In this document: piece by piece, positions 25,621-33,482 of the stretch
Layout: every line of letters starts with the position of its first letter
How positions within the stretch are numbered: the first letter of the stretch is position 1
Assembly (NCBI GenBank): GCA_023953695.1
Contig: JAMLJG010000001.1
Coordinates: forward strand, 186,001 to 250,000
Source: Kiritimatiellia bacterium
GTDB taxonomy: Bacteria > Verrucomicrobiota > Kiritimatiellia > CAIVKH01
Direction: 5' to 3'
DNA length: 64,000 nt
Notes under the pieces: generated by a model
Seen by the model: only the letters and a program-made list of their open reading frames with translations
The model's database searches: none
What the model was told of the DNA's origin: nothing
Position numbers and translations under genes: made by a program

Positions 25621-25995
25621 TCATCTCATGCTTGCCGCCATTAATGCCGCGCATCCTCCAAAGAATAGGAGAGTGACGAAGAAGTACACAGCGCCAATCA
25701 GTAGAACTACTGGGATACTCGCGACGAACCATTTCAGCATGAATACAATCATCGACGAGATCGGCATTTTGATATCGGTAATTACAACTCTTTGAGATTC
25801 GCCACTTACAGAAGATAATGTCTCAGCTGAGATCTTCGCTCCTGAAGCGATGCGTGTCGGCTGTGCTGCGTGAGCTTTGGAGGAGCCTCTGGGGTTCTTT
25901 ATGTATCGTCCGCACGACGGACATTGAACCGTGTCGGCTGTTGTCTCTGGGCCAACTTCAAGAAGCTGTTTGCAGTGGGGGCAGGCGAACTGCAT
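25621..25995 (-). CDS. cassette A: zinc-ribbon membrane protein
   Basis: A 124-residue protein. An N-terminal zinc ribbon (CPHCKQLLEV...CPSCGRYIKNPRG, Cys pairs about 5/8 and 25/28) is followed by a Ser/Ala-rich linker. One or two membrane helices follow (about 80-115). The ATG at 25995 was chosen because AGAGAGGAA precedes it and the cassette boundary G/TTGGAC lies 24 bases upstream; a longer TTG frame would cross the boundary. The ribbon resembles those of many PVC and Bacteroidetes membrane proteins of unknown role. Confidence 0.75.
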   Translation of the reverse strand: MQFACPHCKQLLEVGPETTADTVQCPSCGRYIKNPRGSSKAHAAQPTRIASGAKISAETLSSVSGESQRVVITDIKMPISSMIVFMLKWFVASIPVVLLIGAVYFFVTLLFFGGCAALMAASMR

Positions 25996-26013
25996 GTCAG
26001 TATTCCTCTCTTC

Positions 26014-26108
26014 GTCCAACCATTGATTGGGAAGACTTTCCGTGCGATTGGCTATTATGGGTCTTTTCGGAAAGTAGTCCAAACCTCATACTTCACCTTT
26101 GGTTGCGA
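26014..26108 (-). other. upstream end of the cassette array: attI-like or degraded attC
   Basis: The G/TTGGAC junction of cassette A (minus GTTGGAC, 26014-26020) must have a partner site upstream. A weak hairpin (CTTTCCG/CGGAAAG) and a possible far box TCGCAAC (26102-26108) are visible, but the pairing is poorer than at the other sites. It could be attI or an eroded attC. No integrase gene follows. Confidence 0.35.
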
Positions 26109-26319
26109 GGTTATCGTGTCTGATCTGGGGGCAATCGAAAAGAGGATTCTTGAAAGGAGCTCGGGTGATGGCCGAGTTCAGAGAACGCTTGAGGTCAGAT
26201 GGCATGAAGGGCGGTTAGCTATCCGGAGACACGGGCGGAGAGTGGGTCCGGCTGTTGAGTGGCCGAGTTTGGAATCCATGATGAGGGCGAAGTATTTGGG
26301 TTGGGCTGGAGCCTCAGCC
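26109..26319. other. intergenic stretch between cassette array and hairpin repeats
   Basis: No gene was seen. A segment around 26202-26240 (GGCGGTTAG then TCCGGAGA) recurs near 60941-60975, so this is probably repeat-derived sequence. Confidence 0.45.
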
Positions 26320-26459
26320 GGCGGTTTGAGCCAAACCGCCCTACCTTTTGGATGAAGGCGTGAGTGGATGGGGTTGGCGGCGTCTTGGGGTCAAGTCGCC
26401 TTACCATTTGTGAATGATTCGTGTGGCGGTGTGGGTAGGGCGCGTTGGCCCAACGCGCC
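26320..26459. repeat. three REP-like hairpins at 59-60 bp intervals
   Basis: Three palindromes share the form GGCGnnTTG, short loop, CAAnnCGCC: 26320-26340 (9-bp arms, loop AGC), 26379-26400 (one mismatch, loop GGGT) and 26439-26459 (9-bp arms, loop GCC). Starts are 59 and 60 bp apart. TACC(A/T)TTTG-like sequence follows the first two. Related units occur near 61 kb. The stretch up to rpmE at 26650 holds no gene. Confidence 0.75.
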
Positions 26460-26649
26460 GGAGCGGATTCGGGTGTGAGCGAGTGAATTGCGCGAGCGGT
26501 GTTTATGCGTGTGTGTTGAGGGGGGGGGTGCGATCGAGGGGCCTGGTTGGTCGGAAAAAATGCCTGCCTTCTCTCTTGCAAAACGGAAACCAGATGCTAC
26601 CTTCCTCCCTTCATGCCGGCTCTGATTCGGGCCGCTGAGGGACCTATTC

Positions 26650-26853
26650 ATGAAAGCTGACATCCATCCAGAATACGTGGAAGCGAAGATCATTTGCGCC
26701 TGTGGCAATGTGCTCAAGACGCGCTCCACCCGTAAAGAGATGCACGTGACCACCTGTTCCGCGTGCCACCCGTTCTACACCGGCTCCGCCAAGCTCCTCG
26801 ACACCGAGGGCCGTGTGCAGCGCTTCCAGAAGAAGTACGCCAAAGCCAAGTAG
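26650..26853 (+). CDS. rpmE: 50S ribosomal protein L31 (zinc-binding type)
   Basis: A 67-residue protein beginning MKADIHPEY, with ICACGNV and [11 protein letters not shown]. The Cys residues (about 16, 18, 36, 39) mark the zinc-binding form of L31, part of the central protuberance of the large subunit. HPFYTG and the basic tail are diagnostic. It is monocistronic, with a strong terminator directly downstream. Confidence 0.96.
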   Translation: MKADIHPEYVEAKIICACGNVLKTRSTRKEMHVTTCSACHPFYTGSAKLLDTEGRVQRFQKKYAKAK

Positions 26854-26865
26854 CTTCGTCGAAAC

Positions 26866-26913
26866 CGGGCCGGCCGACCTCCGCCTTTCGCGGATGCAGC
26901 CGGCCCGTTTTCT
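26866..26913 (+). terminator. rho-independent-type terminator after rpmE
   Basis: CGGGCCGGC at 26866-26874 pairs with GCCGGCCCG at 26899-26907 and is followed by TTTTCT. An inner CCGC..GCGG stem lies between the arms. It starts 12 bases after the rpmE stop. Confidence 0.8.
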
Positions 26914-26930
26914 GTTCCAGGGGCGGTGTT

Positions 26931-27040
26931 TTCCAACCCTTGGAAGTCCCGTCACCCCGAATTTCCAGACGTTGGAAAAAATTGTGTCAAAAGTTCCGAA
27001 GGTTGGAAGTCGCTGCGGCCCGCTTTTCCAATTGTTGGAA
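26931..27040. repeat. four 15-bp palindromes phased at 31-32 bp upstream of prfA
   Basis: Copies of TTCC(A/G)-n-TTGGAA start at 26931, 26963, 26994 and 27026, so the spacing is three helical turns. Each is a 15-bp imperfect palindrome of the form TTCCAA-N3-TTGGAA. The last ends 41 bases before the prfA start. The same motif recurs twice at 40474-40520 with the same 32-bp spacing. It may be a binding-site array or a dispersed repeat. Confidence 0.8.
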
Positions 27041-27081
27041 GTTGCGTGTCCCGCGCGGCGCTGCGCGGCCTGTGAGGCGAA

Positions 27082-28179
27082 ATGAGCGCGAACGGGAATG
27101 TGATTGATCCGGCGTATGTGGAGAAGTTGACGGCGCGGATCTCGGTGATTGAGGCCGAGTTGGGCGATCCGGCGACATCGGCCAATCAAAAGAAGTATCG
27201 CGCGTTGATCGCGGAGCACCGCAATTTGCAGGATGTGCGCGCGCGGGCGGATGCCTATTTCCGGCTCCTGCGCGAGCGCGAGGAGTCGCTCGCGTTGGCC
27301 GCAGGCGACGATGCGGAGCTTGCCGAGATGGCGAAGGCGGAGCTGGGGCGCGTTGAAGCCGAGTTGCCCGCTGCCGAGCAGGCGCTCAAGATTTCCCTGC
27401 TGCCGCCGGATCCGGATGACAGCCGCAACACGATTGTCGAAGTGCGCGCGGGAACGGGCGGCGATGAGGCGGCGCTCTTCGCGGGCGATTTGTATCGGAT
27501 GTATTCCAAATTCGCCGACACGCGCGGCTGGCGCGTGAGCGTGATTGACGCGAGCCCCGCGGAGATTGGCGGGTACAAGGAAATCATTTTCAGTGTCGAG
27601 GGCGAGAACGTCTATCGCGTGTTGCGCTACGAAAGCGGTGGCCACCGCGTACAGCGGGTGCCGGTGACTGAGGCGCAGGGCCGCATTCACACTTCCGCTG
27701 CCACCGTGGCCGTGCTGCCGGAAGCGGAGGAGACCGACGAGGTCAATATCAAGCCCGAGGAGATCCGGATTGATTTGTATCGCGCCTCCGGCGCGGGCGG
27801 GCAGAAGGTCAACAAGACGGAATCCGCCGTTCGCATCACCCACCTTCCGACCGGCCTCGTTGTGCAGTGTCAGGACGAGCGCTCGCAGCACAAGAATCGC
27901 GATCGCGCGATGAAGGTGCTTGCCGCGCGCCTGCTCGACAAGATTCGCACCGATGAACAGGCCCGCCAGGCGAGCGAGCGCAAAATGCAGGTTGGTTCCG
28001 GCGATCGGAGCGAGCGCATTCGCACTTACAACTTTCCTCAGAACCGCGTGACCGATCATCGCATCAACCTCACGCTCTACAATCTCGACCGCGTGATCGA
28101 AGGAGAGATGGACGATCTCGTCAGCGCGCTCTATCAGCGCGATGTGGAACTGAAACTGCAGCGCCACCTTGGACTGTGA
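27082..28179 (+). CDS. prfA: peptide chain release factor 1
   Basis: A 365-residue protein with the class I release-factor layout: N-terminal helical domain (1-100), PVT anticodon-like tripeptide (about 194-196) as in RF1, and [17 protein letters not shown] with the GGQ at about 239-241 that acts in peptidyl-tRNA hydrolysis. It reads UAA and UAG. The prmC gene, which methylates this GGQ, follows with no gap (GTG directly after TGA). Confidence 0.96.
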   Translation: MSANGNVIDPAYVEKLTARISVIEAELGDPATSANQKKYRALIAEHRNLQDVRARADAYFRLLREREESLALAAGDDAELAEMAKAELGRVEAELPAAEQALKISLLPPDPDDSRNTIVEVRAGTGGDEAALFAGDLYRMYSKFADTRGWRVSVIDASPAEIGGYKEIIFSVEGENVYRVLRYESGGHRVQRVPVTEAQGRIHTSAATVAVLPEAEETDEVNIKPEEIRIDLYRASGAGGQKVNKTESAVRITHLPTGLVVQCQDERSQHKNRDRAMKVLAARLLDKIRTDEQARQASERKMQVGSGDRSERIRTYNFPQNRVTDHRINLTLYNLDRVIEGEMDDLVSALYQRDVELKLQRHLGL

Positions 28180-29046
28180 GTGGGCCCGCCGAGTCAGACC
28201 GTTCGGGCGCAGCTCGCTGCGGCTGAAGCCGCGCTGGTTGCCGCCGGGCGAGACGAAGCGCCTGTGCTGGCCGAATGGCTCGTTTCTGAAGCGGCGGGTC
28301 TGCGCCGATTGGATTTGCTGGTGCGCGGCGATGCGGCGCTCAGCGACACCGCCTGCGCTGCGCTGCGCGAATGGACGCGCCGCGTGGCGGCGGGGGAGCC
28401 GCTGCAATATGTGGTAGGGCACACCTCATTCTTCGGACGCGATTTCCAATGCGATCCGCGCGCGTTGATTCCGCGCCCTGAAACCGAAGAGCTGTGCGAC
28501 CGCATCCTGGCCGATGCCCGCATTTGGCGCGACCCCGCGCCGGTCGTGCTGGACATCGGAACGGGAACCGGCTGCATCGCAATCACGCTGGCGCTGGAGC
28601 AGCCCGCCGCGCGCGTGACGGCGGTGGACCTCTCGCCCGATGCACTGGCGCTCGCGCGCTCGAATGCGAAGCGATTGGGGGTGGAAGGGCGGATCGCTTG
28701 GCGACGGGGCGACTTGTTGGACGGCGTGGAACCCGCGAGCGCGCGGGCGATTGTGTCGAACCCGCCGTATGTGTCCGAAGCGGAGTTTGCGACACTCGAC
28801 CCGACCGTCCGCGAGCACGAACCCGCCCTCGCGTTGGTTTCCGGCCCCGAAGGACTCGATATCATCCGCCGCCTTGCGGTCCAAGCTGGCCTTGTGTTGG
28901 CGCCCGGTGGTATTCTTTGGCTCGAAATCGGCAATGAGCAAGGTTCGGCCGTTTGCCAGATCGTGCGCGACAGCGGATTTGACGCCGTCGCGCTGCATCG
29001 GGACTTGGCCGGGCACGATCGGATTGTCGAAGCGCGACGACCCTGA
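28180..29046 (+). CDS. prmC: release factor glutamine methyltransferase
   Basis: A 288-residue SAM-dependent methyltransferase with an N-terminal five-helix-type domain (1-95), the SAM motif LDIGTGTGCIAI (about 124-135) and the catalytic NPPYV (194-198). It methylates the glutamine of the RF1/RF2 GGQ motif. It starts with GTG immediately after the prfA stop, so it is translationally coupled to its substrate gene, and its TGA overlaps the ATG of the next gene by 1 base. Confidence 0.95.
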   Translation: MGPPSQTVRAQLAAAEAALVAAGRDEAPVLAEWLVSEAAGLRRLDLLVRGDAALSDTACAALREWTRRVAAGEPLQYVVGHTSFFGRDFQCDPRALIPRPETEELCDRILADARIWRDPAPVVLDIGTGTGCIAITLALEQPAARVTAVDLSPDALALARSNAKRLGVEGRIAWRRGDLLDGVEPASARAIVSNPPYVSEAEFATLDPTVREHEPALALVSGPEGLDIIRRLAVQAGLVLAPGGILWLEIGNEQGSAVCQIVRDSGFDAVALHRDLAGHDRIVEARRP

Positions 29047-29621
29047 TGCTTCCCATAGAATCCAAAGCCAAGAAGAAACGAAAGAAAGAGCCCAAGCGGA
29101 ATGACCCGCGGCGGCAGTTGTACATTCTCGGCATCGTCGCCGCGTGCGGCCTCGCGCTGATCGGCCAGACCTATTGGGTTTCCAAGAACAAAGTCCGCTT
29201 CGCGCCCTTCGCCATCGAGCGCATTCGCTGCGACGAATGCAAAGGACTCGGCCTCGTCTCGCAGCCCAGCGCGGATGATTCCAAGCGGCTCGTAATGTGC
29301 GAGGCGTGCTTCGGGTTGGGATCCCGTCAGATTCGACGCATAGACGATGCGGATTCGCTGTGCCCCGCTTGTGTAGGCTTCGGTCGCGTGGAAGAAGACG
29401 GCTCGTGGCGATGGTGCCGCCGCTGCGGCGGACGCGGCCTCATACGCCCGCCCCATGCGCCGCCGCCGACCTATCAACCCACCTTTCCGAGCTACGGCAG
29501 CACGAATGTCTATGAATCGCTCGGCATCAAGCCGGAAGACATTCCTCCATCGTTTGACCTTTCCGCTCCCCAACCGTTACCGTCGGAGGAAGCTACACCC
29601 GCGCGCGAAGGCGCGCCGTGA
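29046..29621 (+). CDS. membrane-anchored protein with four CxxCxGxG motifs
   Basis: A 191-residue protein. A very basic N-terminus (KAKKKRKKEPKR) precedes one membrane helix (about 26-43). Then come four CxxCxGxG motifs: CDECKGLG (62-69), CEACFGLG (85-92), CPACVGFG (106-113) and CRRCGGRG (124-131). This is the zinc-binding cysteine-rich layout of DnaJ, without J or substrate domains. The Pro-rich C-terminus looks disordered. It may be a membrane-tethered thiol or zinc chaperone-like protein; function unknown. It is third in the prfA-prmC operon. Confidence 0.8.
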   Translation: MLPIESKAKKKRKKEPKRNDPRRQLYILGIVAACGLALIGQTYWVSKNKVRFAPFAIERIRCDECKGLGLVSQPSADDSKRLVMCEACFGLGSRQIRRIDDADSLCPACVGFGRVEEDGSWRWCRRCGGRGLIRPPHAPPPTYQPTFPSYGSTNVYESLGIKPEDIPPSFDLSAPQPLPSEEATPAREGAP

Positions 29622-29713
29622 AGCGCAAAGGCGCGCGGCGATTGAGCGCCCTCCGATTGCTTGCGGCCTCTGCACACATGGGGTATCCTCCCCGCTCCAT
29701 TTAGGCACTTCTC

Positions 29714-31048
29714 ATGGCACTCTTCGACAAACTATCCGGCGCATTTCAGAAGGTATTCCGCGACCTGCGCGGACTCGGGAAGCTGAGCGAGAAGAATATC
29801 CAGGACGCCCTGCGCGAGGTGCGGTTGGCCCTGCTCGAGGCGGATGTGAACTTTGTTGTCGTGAAAGACTTCATTGCGCGCGTTCGCGAAAAGGCCCTCG
29901 GCGCCGATGTGCTCGAAAGCATTTCGCCGGGCCAGCAATTCATCAAACACGTGAACGACGAACTCGCTGCGCTGCTTGGCGGCGACACGCGCGAGTTCGA
30001 TCTCTCCGGCAAGCCCGCGACTGTGATGATGATCGGCTTGCACGGCTCCGGCAAGACGACGACGACCTCGAAGCTCGCCGCGCGCTGGAAGAAGAGCGGC
30101 CGCAGCGTCCTGCTGGCCGCGTGCGACATCCGGCGCCCCGCCGCGGTGGAACAGTTGCGCATCCTCGCCAATCAGGTGGGGGTGGGGATCCTCACGCCGA
30201 ATCCCGGCGAGACCGTTCCGCAGATCGGCGCGCGCGCGCTGAAGCACGCGCAAGAAAACAAAGTGGACGTCGTCATTTTCGACACCGGCGGGCGATTCCA
30301 GATTGATGCAGAACTGGTTGCGGAACTCAAAGACCTCAAGACGGCGATCAACCCGGCGAATGTCGTCTTGGTGCTCGACGCCGCCATTGGTCAGGAATCG
30401 GTCAGCGTTGCCGAGACCTTTCACAAAGAACTCGGGATCACCGGCCTGATTTTGACAAAGCTCGACGGCGACGCCCGCGGCGGCGCCGCGCTATCCGTCC
30501 GGCATGTGACGGGCTGCCCTATTTTGATGGTCGGACTGGGTGAGCGGCCGGAGGATTTGGAGGTATTTCACCCCGACCGCATGGCCTCGCGCATTTTGGG
30601 CATGGGCGACATCGTCTCGCTCGTTGAGAAAGCGCAAGCCGCCATTGACGAGAAGTCGGCCATGGAGATGCAGGAGAAACTCCTCTCCGACGACCTGACC
30701 CTTTCGGACTTCATGGATCAGATGCGGCAGATCAAGAAATTGGGGCCCTTGGAAAATCTGCTTGAAATGATGCCCGGTGCCGCTAACCTGCCCAGCCACG
30801 TTCGGGACTCGTTCGGCAAAGACGCCGGGCGGGAAATGAAGCGCACCGAGGCGATCATCCAAAGTATGACGCCGCAGGAGCGTCGCCAACCCAGCCTGCT
30901 CAATGCGAGCCGTCGCCGCCGGATAGCGGCCGGCAGCGGAACGCAGGTGCGGGACGTGAATGAACTGCTAAAGCGGTTCGAAATGGCGCGGGATATGACC
31001 AAAAAGCTGAAGAAGCAGCGAAAAAAGTTGCTCCGATTCGGCCGTTAG
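29714..31048 (+). CDS. ffh: signal recognition particle protein Ffh
   Basis: A 444-residue protein with N, G and M domains. GLHGSGKTTTTSK (about 108-120) is the P-loop, DIRRPAAVEQL the I-box region and TKLDGDARGG the closing-loop motif. The C-terminal M domain is methionine-rich. Where most Ffh proteins have DTAGR, this one reads DTGGRF. It targets nascent membrane proteins with 4.5S RNA, which was not found in the window. The M-domain tail (ELLKRFEMARDMTKKLKK) is basic as expected. Confidence 0.95.
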   Translation: MALFDKLSGAFQKVFRDLRGLGKLSEKNIQDALREVRLALLEADVNFVVVKDFIARVREKALGADVLESISPGQQFIKHVNDELAALLGGDTREFDLSGKPATVMMIGLHGSGKTTTTSKLAARWKKSGRSVLLAACDIRRPAAVEQLRILANQVGVGILTPNPGETVPQIGARALKHAQENKVDVVIFDTGGRFQIDAELVAELKDLKTAINPANVVLVLDAAIGQESVSVAETFHKELGITGLILTKLDGDARGGAALSVRHVTGCPILMVGLGERPEDLEVFHPDRMASRILGMGDIVSLVEKAQAAIDEKSAMEMQEKLLSDDLTLSDFMDQMRQIKKLGPLENLLEMMPGAANLPSHVRDSFGKDAGREMKRTEAIIQSMTPQERRQPSLLNASRRRRIAAGSGTQVRDVNELLKRFEMARDMTKKLKKQRKKLLRFGR

Positions 31049-31088
31049 GGTATCACCGCTCGTTTGTTTCGGGAGACGGAGAGAAAGC

Positions 31089-31355
31089 ATGGTCAAAATT
31101 CGTTTAGTGCGCATGGGCAACAACAAGAAGCCCTTTTTTCGCGTTGTGGTTTCGGAAGCGAACCGCAAAATCAATGGTCGTTACTTGGAAAATGTCGGAT
31201 GGTTTGATCCCAAGCTGACCAAGAACAATTTGAAGATTGAGCTGGATCGCGTGGACCACTGGGTTGCGCGCGGCGCTCAGTTGACCGATTCTGCCGCCGC
31301 GTTGGTTCGCAAACAGCGTCGTGCGAAGCCGGTTGAAGCCGCTGCGGCGACCTGA
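31089..31355 (+). CDS. rpsP: 30S ribosomal protein S16
   Basis: An 88-residue protein beginning MVKIRLVRMGNNKKPFFRVVV, with ENVGWFDP and VDHWVARGAQLTD, all diagnostic for S16. Small-subunit assembly protein. GGAGA lies ahead of the ATG. It heads the rpsP-khpA-trmD-rplS cluster. Confidence 0.97.
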   Translation: MVKIRLVRMGNNKKPFFRVVVSEANRKINGRYLENVGWFDPKLTKNNLKIELDRVDHWVARGAQLTDSAAALVRKQRRAKPVEAAAAT

Positions 31356-31372
31356 TTGGCCTTGGCTGTATC

Positions 31373-31603
31373 ATGAAGGATTTCGTGATCGGAACCCTGC
31401 GCTGGTTTGTTGAACACCCTGACGATCTGCGCGTGTCAGCGCTTGACGGCGAAAAGACGCTGGTCATGGAAGTGCGTTGCCATGCAGATGATGTCGGCAA
31501 AGTGATCGGCAAGAACGGCAAAGTCATTCAATCGCTTCGCACACTTGCTTCCGCGCTGGCCAGCAAGAGCAATCGCCGCGCCGTGCTGGAAATCGTAGAA
31601 TAG
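31373..31603 (+). CDS. khpA: KH-domain RNA-binding protein KhpA (YlqC)
   Basis: A 76-residue single KH domain: MKDFVIGTLRWFVEHPDD, then the RNA-binding GKVIGKNGKVIQSLRTLASA loop. This is KhpA, which pairs with KhpB (Jag) in RNA binding and cell-size control in Gram-positives. It lies between rpsP and trmD, where it is usually found. A terminator-like hairpin follows. Confidence 0.93.
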   Translation: MKDFVIGTLRWFVEHPDDLRVSALDGEKTLVMEVRCHADDVGKVIGKNGKVIQSLRTLASALASKSNRRAVLEIVE

Positions 31604-31624
31604 CCACTCATTCCCCCCCGAAAC

Positions 31625-31666
31625 CGGCCCGCCCCGAAAACGCTCGCGGCGGGCCGCTTTGTTTTC
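31625..31666 (+). terminator. terminator or attenuator between khpA and trmD
   Basis: CGGCCCGCC (31625-31633) pairs with GGCGGGCCG (31648-31656), followed by CTTTGTTTTC. It would separate rpsP-khpA from trmD-rplS or lower expression of the latter. Confidence 0.65.
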
Positions 31667-31709
31667 TATCCTCACCGCGCAGTCGGATATTTCGAAGCCG
31701 CGCTCGCTC

Positions 31710-32417
31710 ATGAAGATTGATGTCATAACGATCTTTCCCGAAATGTTGGATGGTTTCCTGCGCGCCAGCATGATGAAGCGCGCCGCGCAGAAGGGGGCCA
31801 TCGAGCTGCGCACGATCAATCTGCGCGACTTCACCCACGACAAGCACCAGACCACGGACGACCGCCCCTTTGGCGGCGGCCCGGGCATGGTGATGAAGGC
31901 GGAGCCCATCTTCGCCGCGGTCGAATCGGTGCGAACCCCGGAGAGCCGCGTGGTCCTGATGTGCCCGCAAGGGCGCGTTTTCCGGCAATGCGTCGCGCGC
32001 GAACTTTCGGCGGCCGCCCACCTCATTTTTATCTGCGGTCACTACGAAGGCGTGGACGAGCGCGTGCGCGAGGCCTTGGTGAGCGACGAAATCTCCATTG
32101 GCGATTATGTGCTGACCAACGGCGTCCTTCCCGCCGCCGTCGTGATTGACGCCGTCGTGCGCCTCTTGCCCGGTGTATTGGGCGGGGAGGGGGCTGCGGA
32201 ACTGGAATCCTTCACCGAAGCCGCGCTGGAATACCCGCAATACACGCGGCCATCGGATTTTCGCGGCATGACCGTTCCGCCCGTTCTTCTGAACGGAAAT
32301 CATGAAGAAATTGCGCAGTGGCGCGCGGCGCAGTCCAAGCTGCGCACCGAAGCGAGACGCCCCGATTTGTTGAAGAGGCGCGCCGAAAAGCCGACAAATC
32401 CGAACCAATCTCCTTGA
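31710..32417 (+). CDS. trmD: tRNA (guanine-N1)-methyltransferase
   Basis: A 235-residue SPOUT methyltransferase starting MKIDVITIFPEM. GGGPGMVMKAEPI, CPQGRVF, CGHYEGVDERV and LTNGVLPA are the knot-forming SAM-binding motifs of TrmD. It methylates G37 of tRNAs to prevent frameshifting. The ATG at 31710 was chosen by homology; an upstream in-frame extension would run into the terminator. rimM, normally just before trmD, is absent here. Confidence 0.96.
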   Translation: MKIDVITIFPEMLDGFLRASMMKRAAQKGAIELRTINLRDFTHDKHQTTDDRPFGGGPGMVMKAEPIFAAVESVRTPESRVVLMCPQGRVFRQCVARELSAAAHLIFICGHYEGVDERVREALVSDEISIGDYVLTNGVLPAAVVIDAVVRLLPGVLGGEGAAELESFTEAALEYPQYTRPSDFRGMTVPPVLLNGNHEEIAQWRAAQSKLRTEARRPDLLKRRAEKPTNPNQSP

Positions 32418-32467
32418 CTATCGCGCTGCGCCATCTATCTTCTCTCCCCTTTGAGCGAGGTATTTCT

Positions 32468-32854
32468 ATGTCCCAATCCATCATTCAGACGATTTCGGCC
32501 GAACATCTAAAAGACAGCAAGCTGCCCGCGTTTTCCGTTGGCGACAGCGTCAAAGTGTTCGTGCGCATCAAAGAAGGCGACAAAGAGCGCGTGCAGGCTT
32601 TCGCGGGCACCGTGATCGCGCGCGATGGAGTGGGTCACACCGAGACCTTCACCGTCCGCCGTATTTCCTATGGCGAGGGTGTGGAGCGAATCTTCCCGGT
32701 CTGCTCGCGCAGCATTGAGAAGCTCGAAGTCGAACGCAGCGGCGCCCCGCGTCGCGCCAAGCTCTACTACCTGCGCGGTCGCAGCGGCAAGAAGCTCAAG
32801 ATTCGCGAAGGTCGCGCCAAAGCCGGTGCCGAGTCCGCGAATGCTTCTGCATGA
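32468..32854 (+). CDS. rplS: 50S ribosomal protein L19
   Basis: A 128-residue protein starting at ATG 32468, with GAGG ahead of it. [46 protein letters not shown] and [14 protein letters not shown] are classic L19. It lies at the subunit interface. The C-terminal tail ([12 protein letters not shown]) is slightly long, and the rnhB start overlaps it. Confidence 0.97.
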   Translation: MSQSIIQTISAEHLKDSKLPAFSVGDSVKVFVRIKEGDKERVQAFAGTVIARDGVGHTETFTVRRISYGEGVERIFPVCSRSIEKLEVERSGAPRRAKLYYLRGRSGKKLKIREGRAKAGAESANASA

Positions 32855-33470
32855 GCGAGAGGCTTGGTCTCAAGGCTATCTGACGCTTGCGGGCGTGGAT
32901 GAAGCGGGCCGAGGGCCGCTCGCGGGTCCCGTTGTTGCTGCTGCCGTAGTGATTCCGCGCGATGTGCTCGAAGCGGAGCACACACGCCTCTTTTCGGGAA
33001 TCGCCGATTCCAAAACCCTGACGGCCAAGCGGCGCGAAGCCCTCTTTGCCAGACTCTCGGAGGAAACCTCGGTCGCGCGCGGCATCGGTTTGGCCGATGT
33101 CGCGGAGATTGACTCGCTGAACATTCTACGCGCCACGCACCTCGCGATGAAGCGCGCCGTCGAAGCGCTCGACCGCGCCGTGGATATGATTCTCGTGGAC
33201 GGGCGGCCTGTGCCGGGACTTCCCTTTGCCTCGCGCGCCATCGTCAAAGGCGACGCGCAGAGTCTGCTCATCGCCGCCGCCAGCATTGTGGCCAAAGTCA
33301 CGCGCGATCATTTGATGGACGAACTCGATCGGCAATATCCCCGCTACGGCTTTGCGCGGCACAAGGGCTATGGAACGGCGGAACATTTGGCCGCCTTGCG
33401 CGAGTGGGGCCCCACGCCTGTGCATCGCCGCTCATTCGCCCCTGTGGCCGCTGCGCGGCGGCTGTGCTAG
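32841..33470 (+). CDS. rnhB: ribonuclease HII
   Basis: A 209-residue protein. [19 protein letters not shown] carries the first Asp-Glu of the DEDD-type active site, [13 protein letters not shown] follows, then [10 protein letters not shown] and [21 protein letters not shown], all typical of RNase HII. It removes RNA from DNA-RNA hybrids. The ATG at 32841 overlaps the end of rplS by 14 bases. Confidence 0.95.
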   Translation: MLLHEREAWSQGYLTLAGVDEAGRGPLAGPVVAAAVVIPRDVLEAEHTRLFSGIADSKTLTAKRREALFARLSEETSVARGIGLADVAEIDSLNILRATHLAMKRAVEALDRAVDMILVDGRPVPGLPFASRAIVKGDAQSLLIAAASIVAKVTRDHLMDELDRQYPRYGFARHKGYGTAEHLAALREWGPTPVHRRSFAPVAAARRLC

Positions 33471-33482
33471 TCTTGATCGCGT

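Larger units (their letters stand above)
20770..26019 (-). mobile_element. integron gene-cassette array without integrase in view (CALIN-like)
   Basis: Seven complete cassettes plus one truncated cassette all face the minus strand. In reading order they are A (25520-26019), repeat 1 (25220-25519), BC (23500-25219), D (22843-23499), E (22091-22842), F (21614-22090), repeat 2 (21316-21613) and G (20770-21315). Each junction has an imperfect hairpin with an unpaired base, bounded by RYYYAAC/GTTRRRY-like boxes. In A, BC, D, E and F the first six bases (TTGGAC, TTGGCT, TTCGCC, TTCGAC, TTGGGC) complement the cassette's own R'' box, as required if each was once a circle. No intI gene is within the window. 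Confidence 0.85.
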
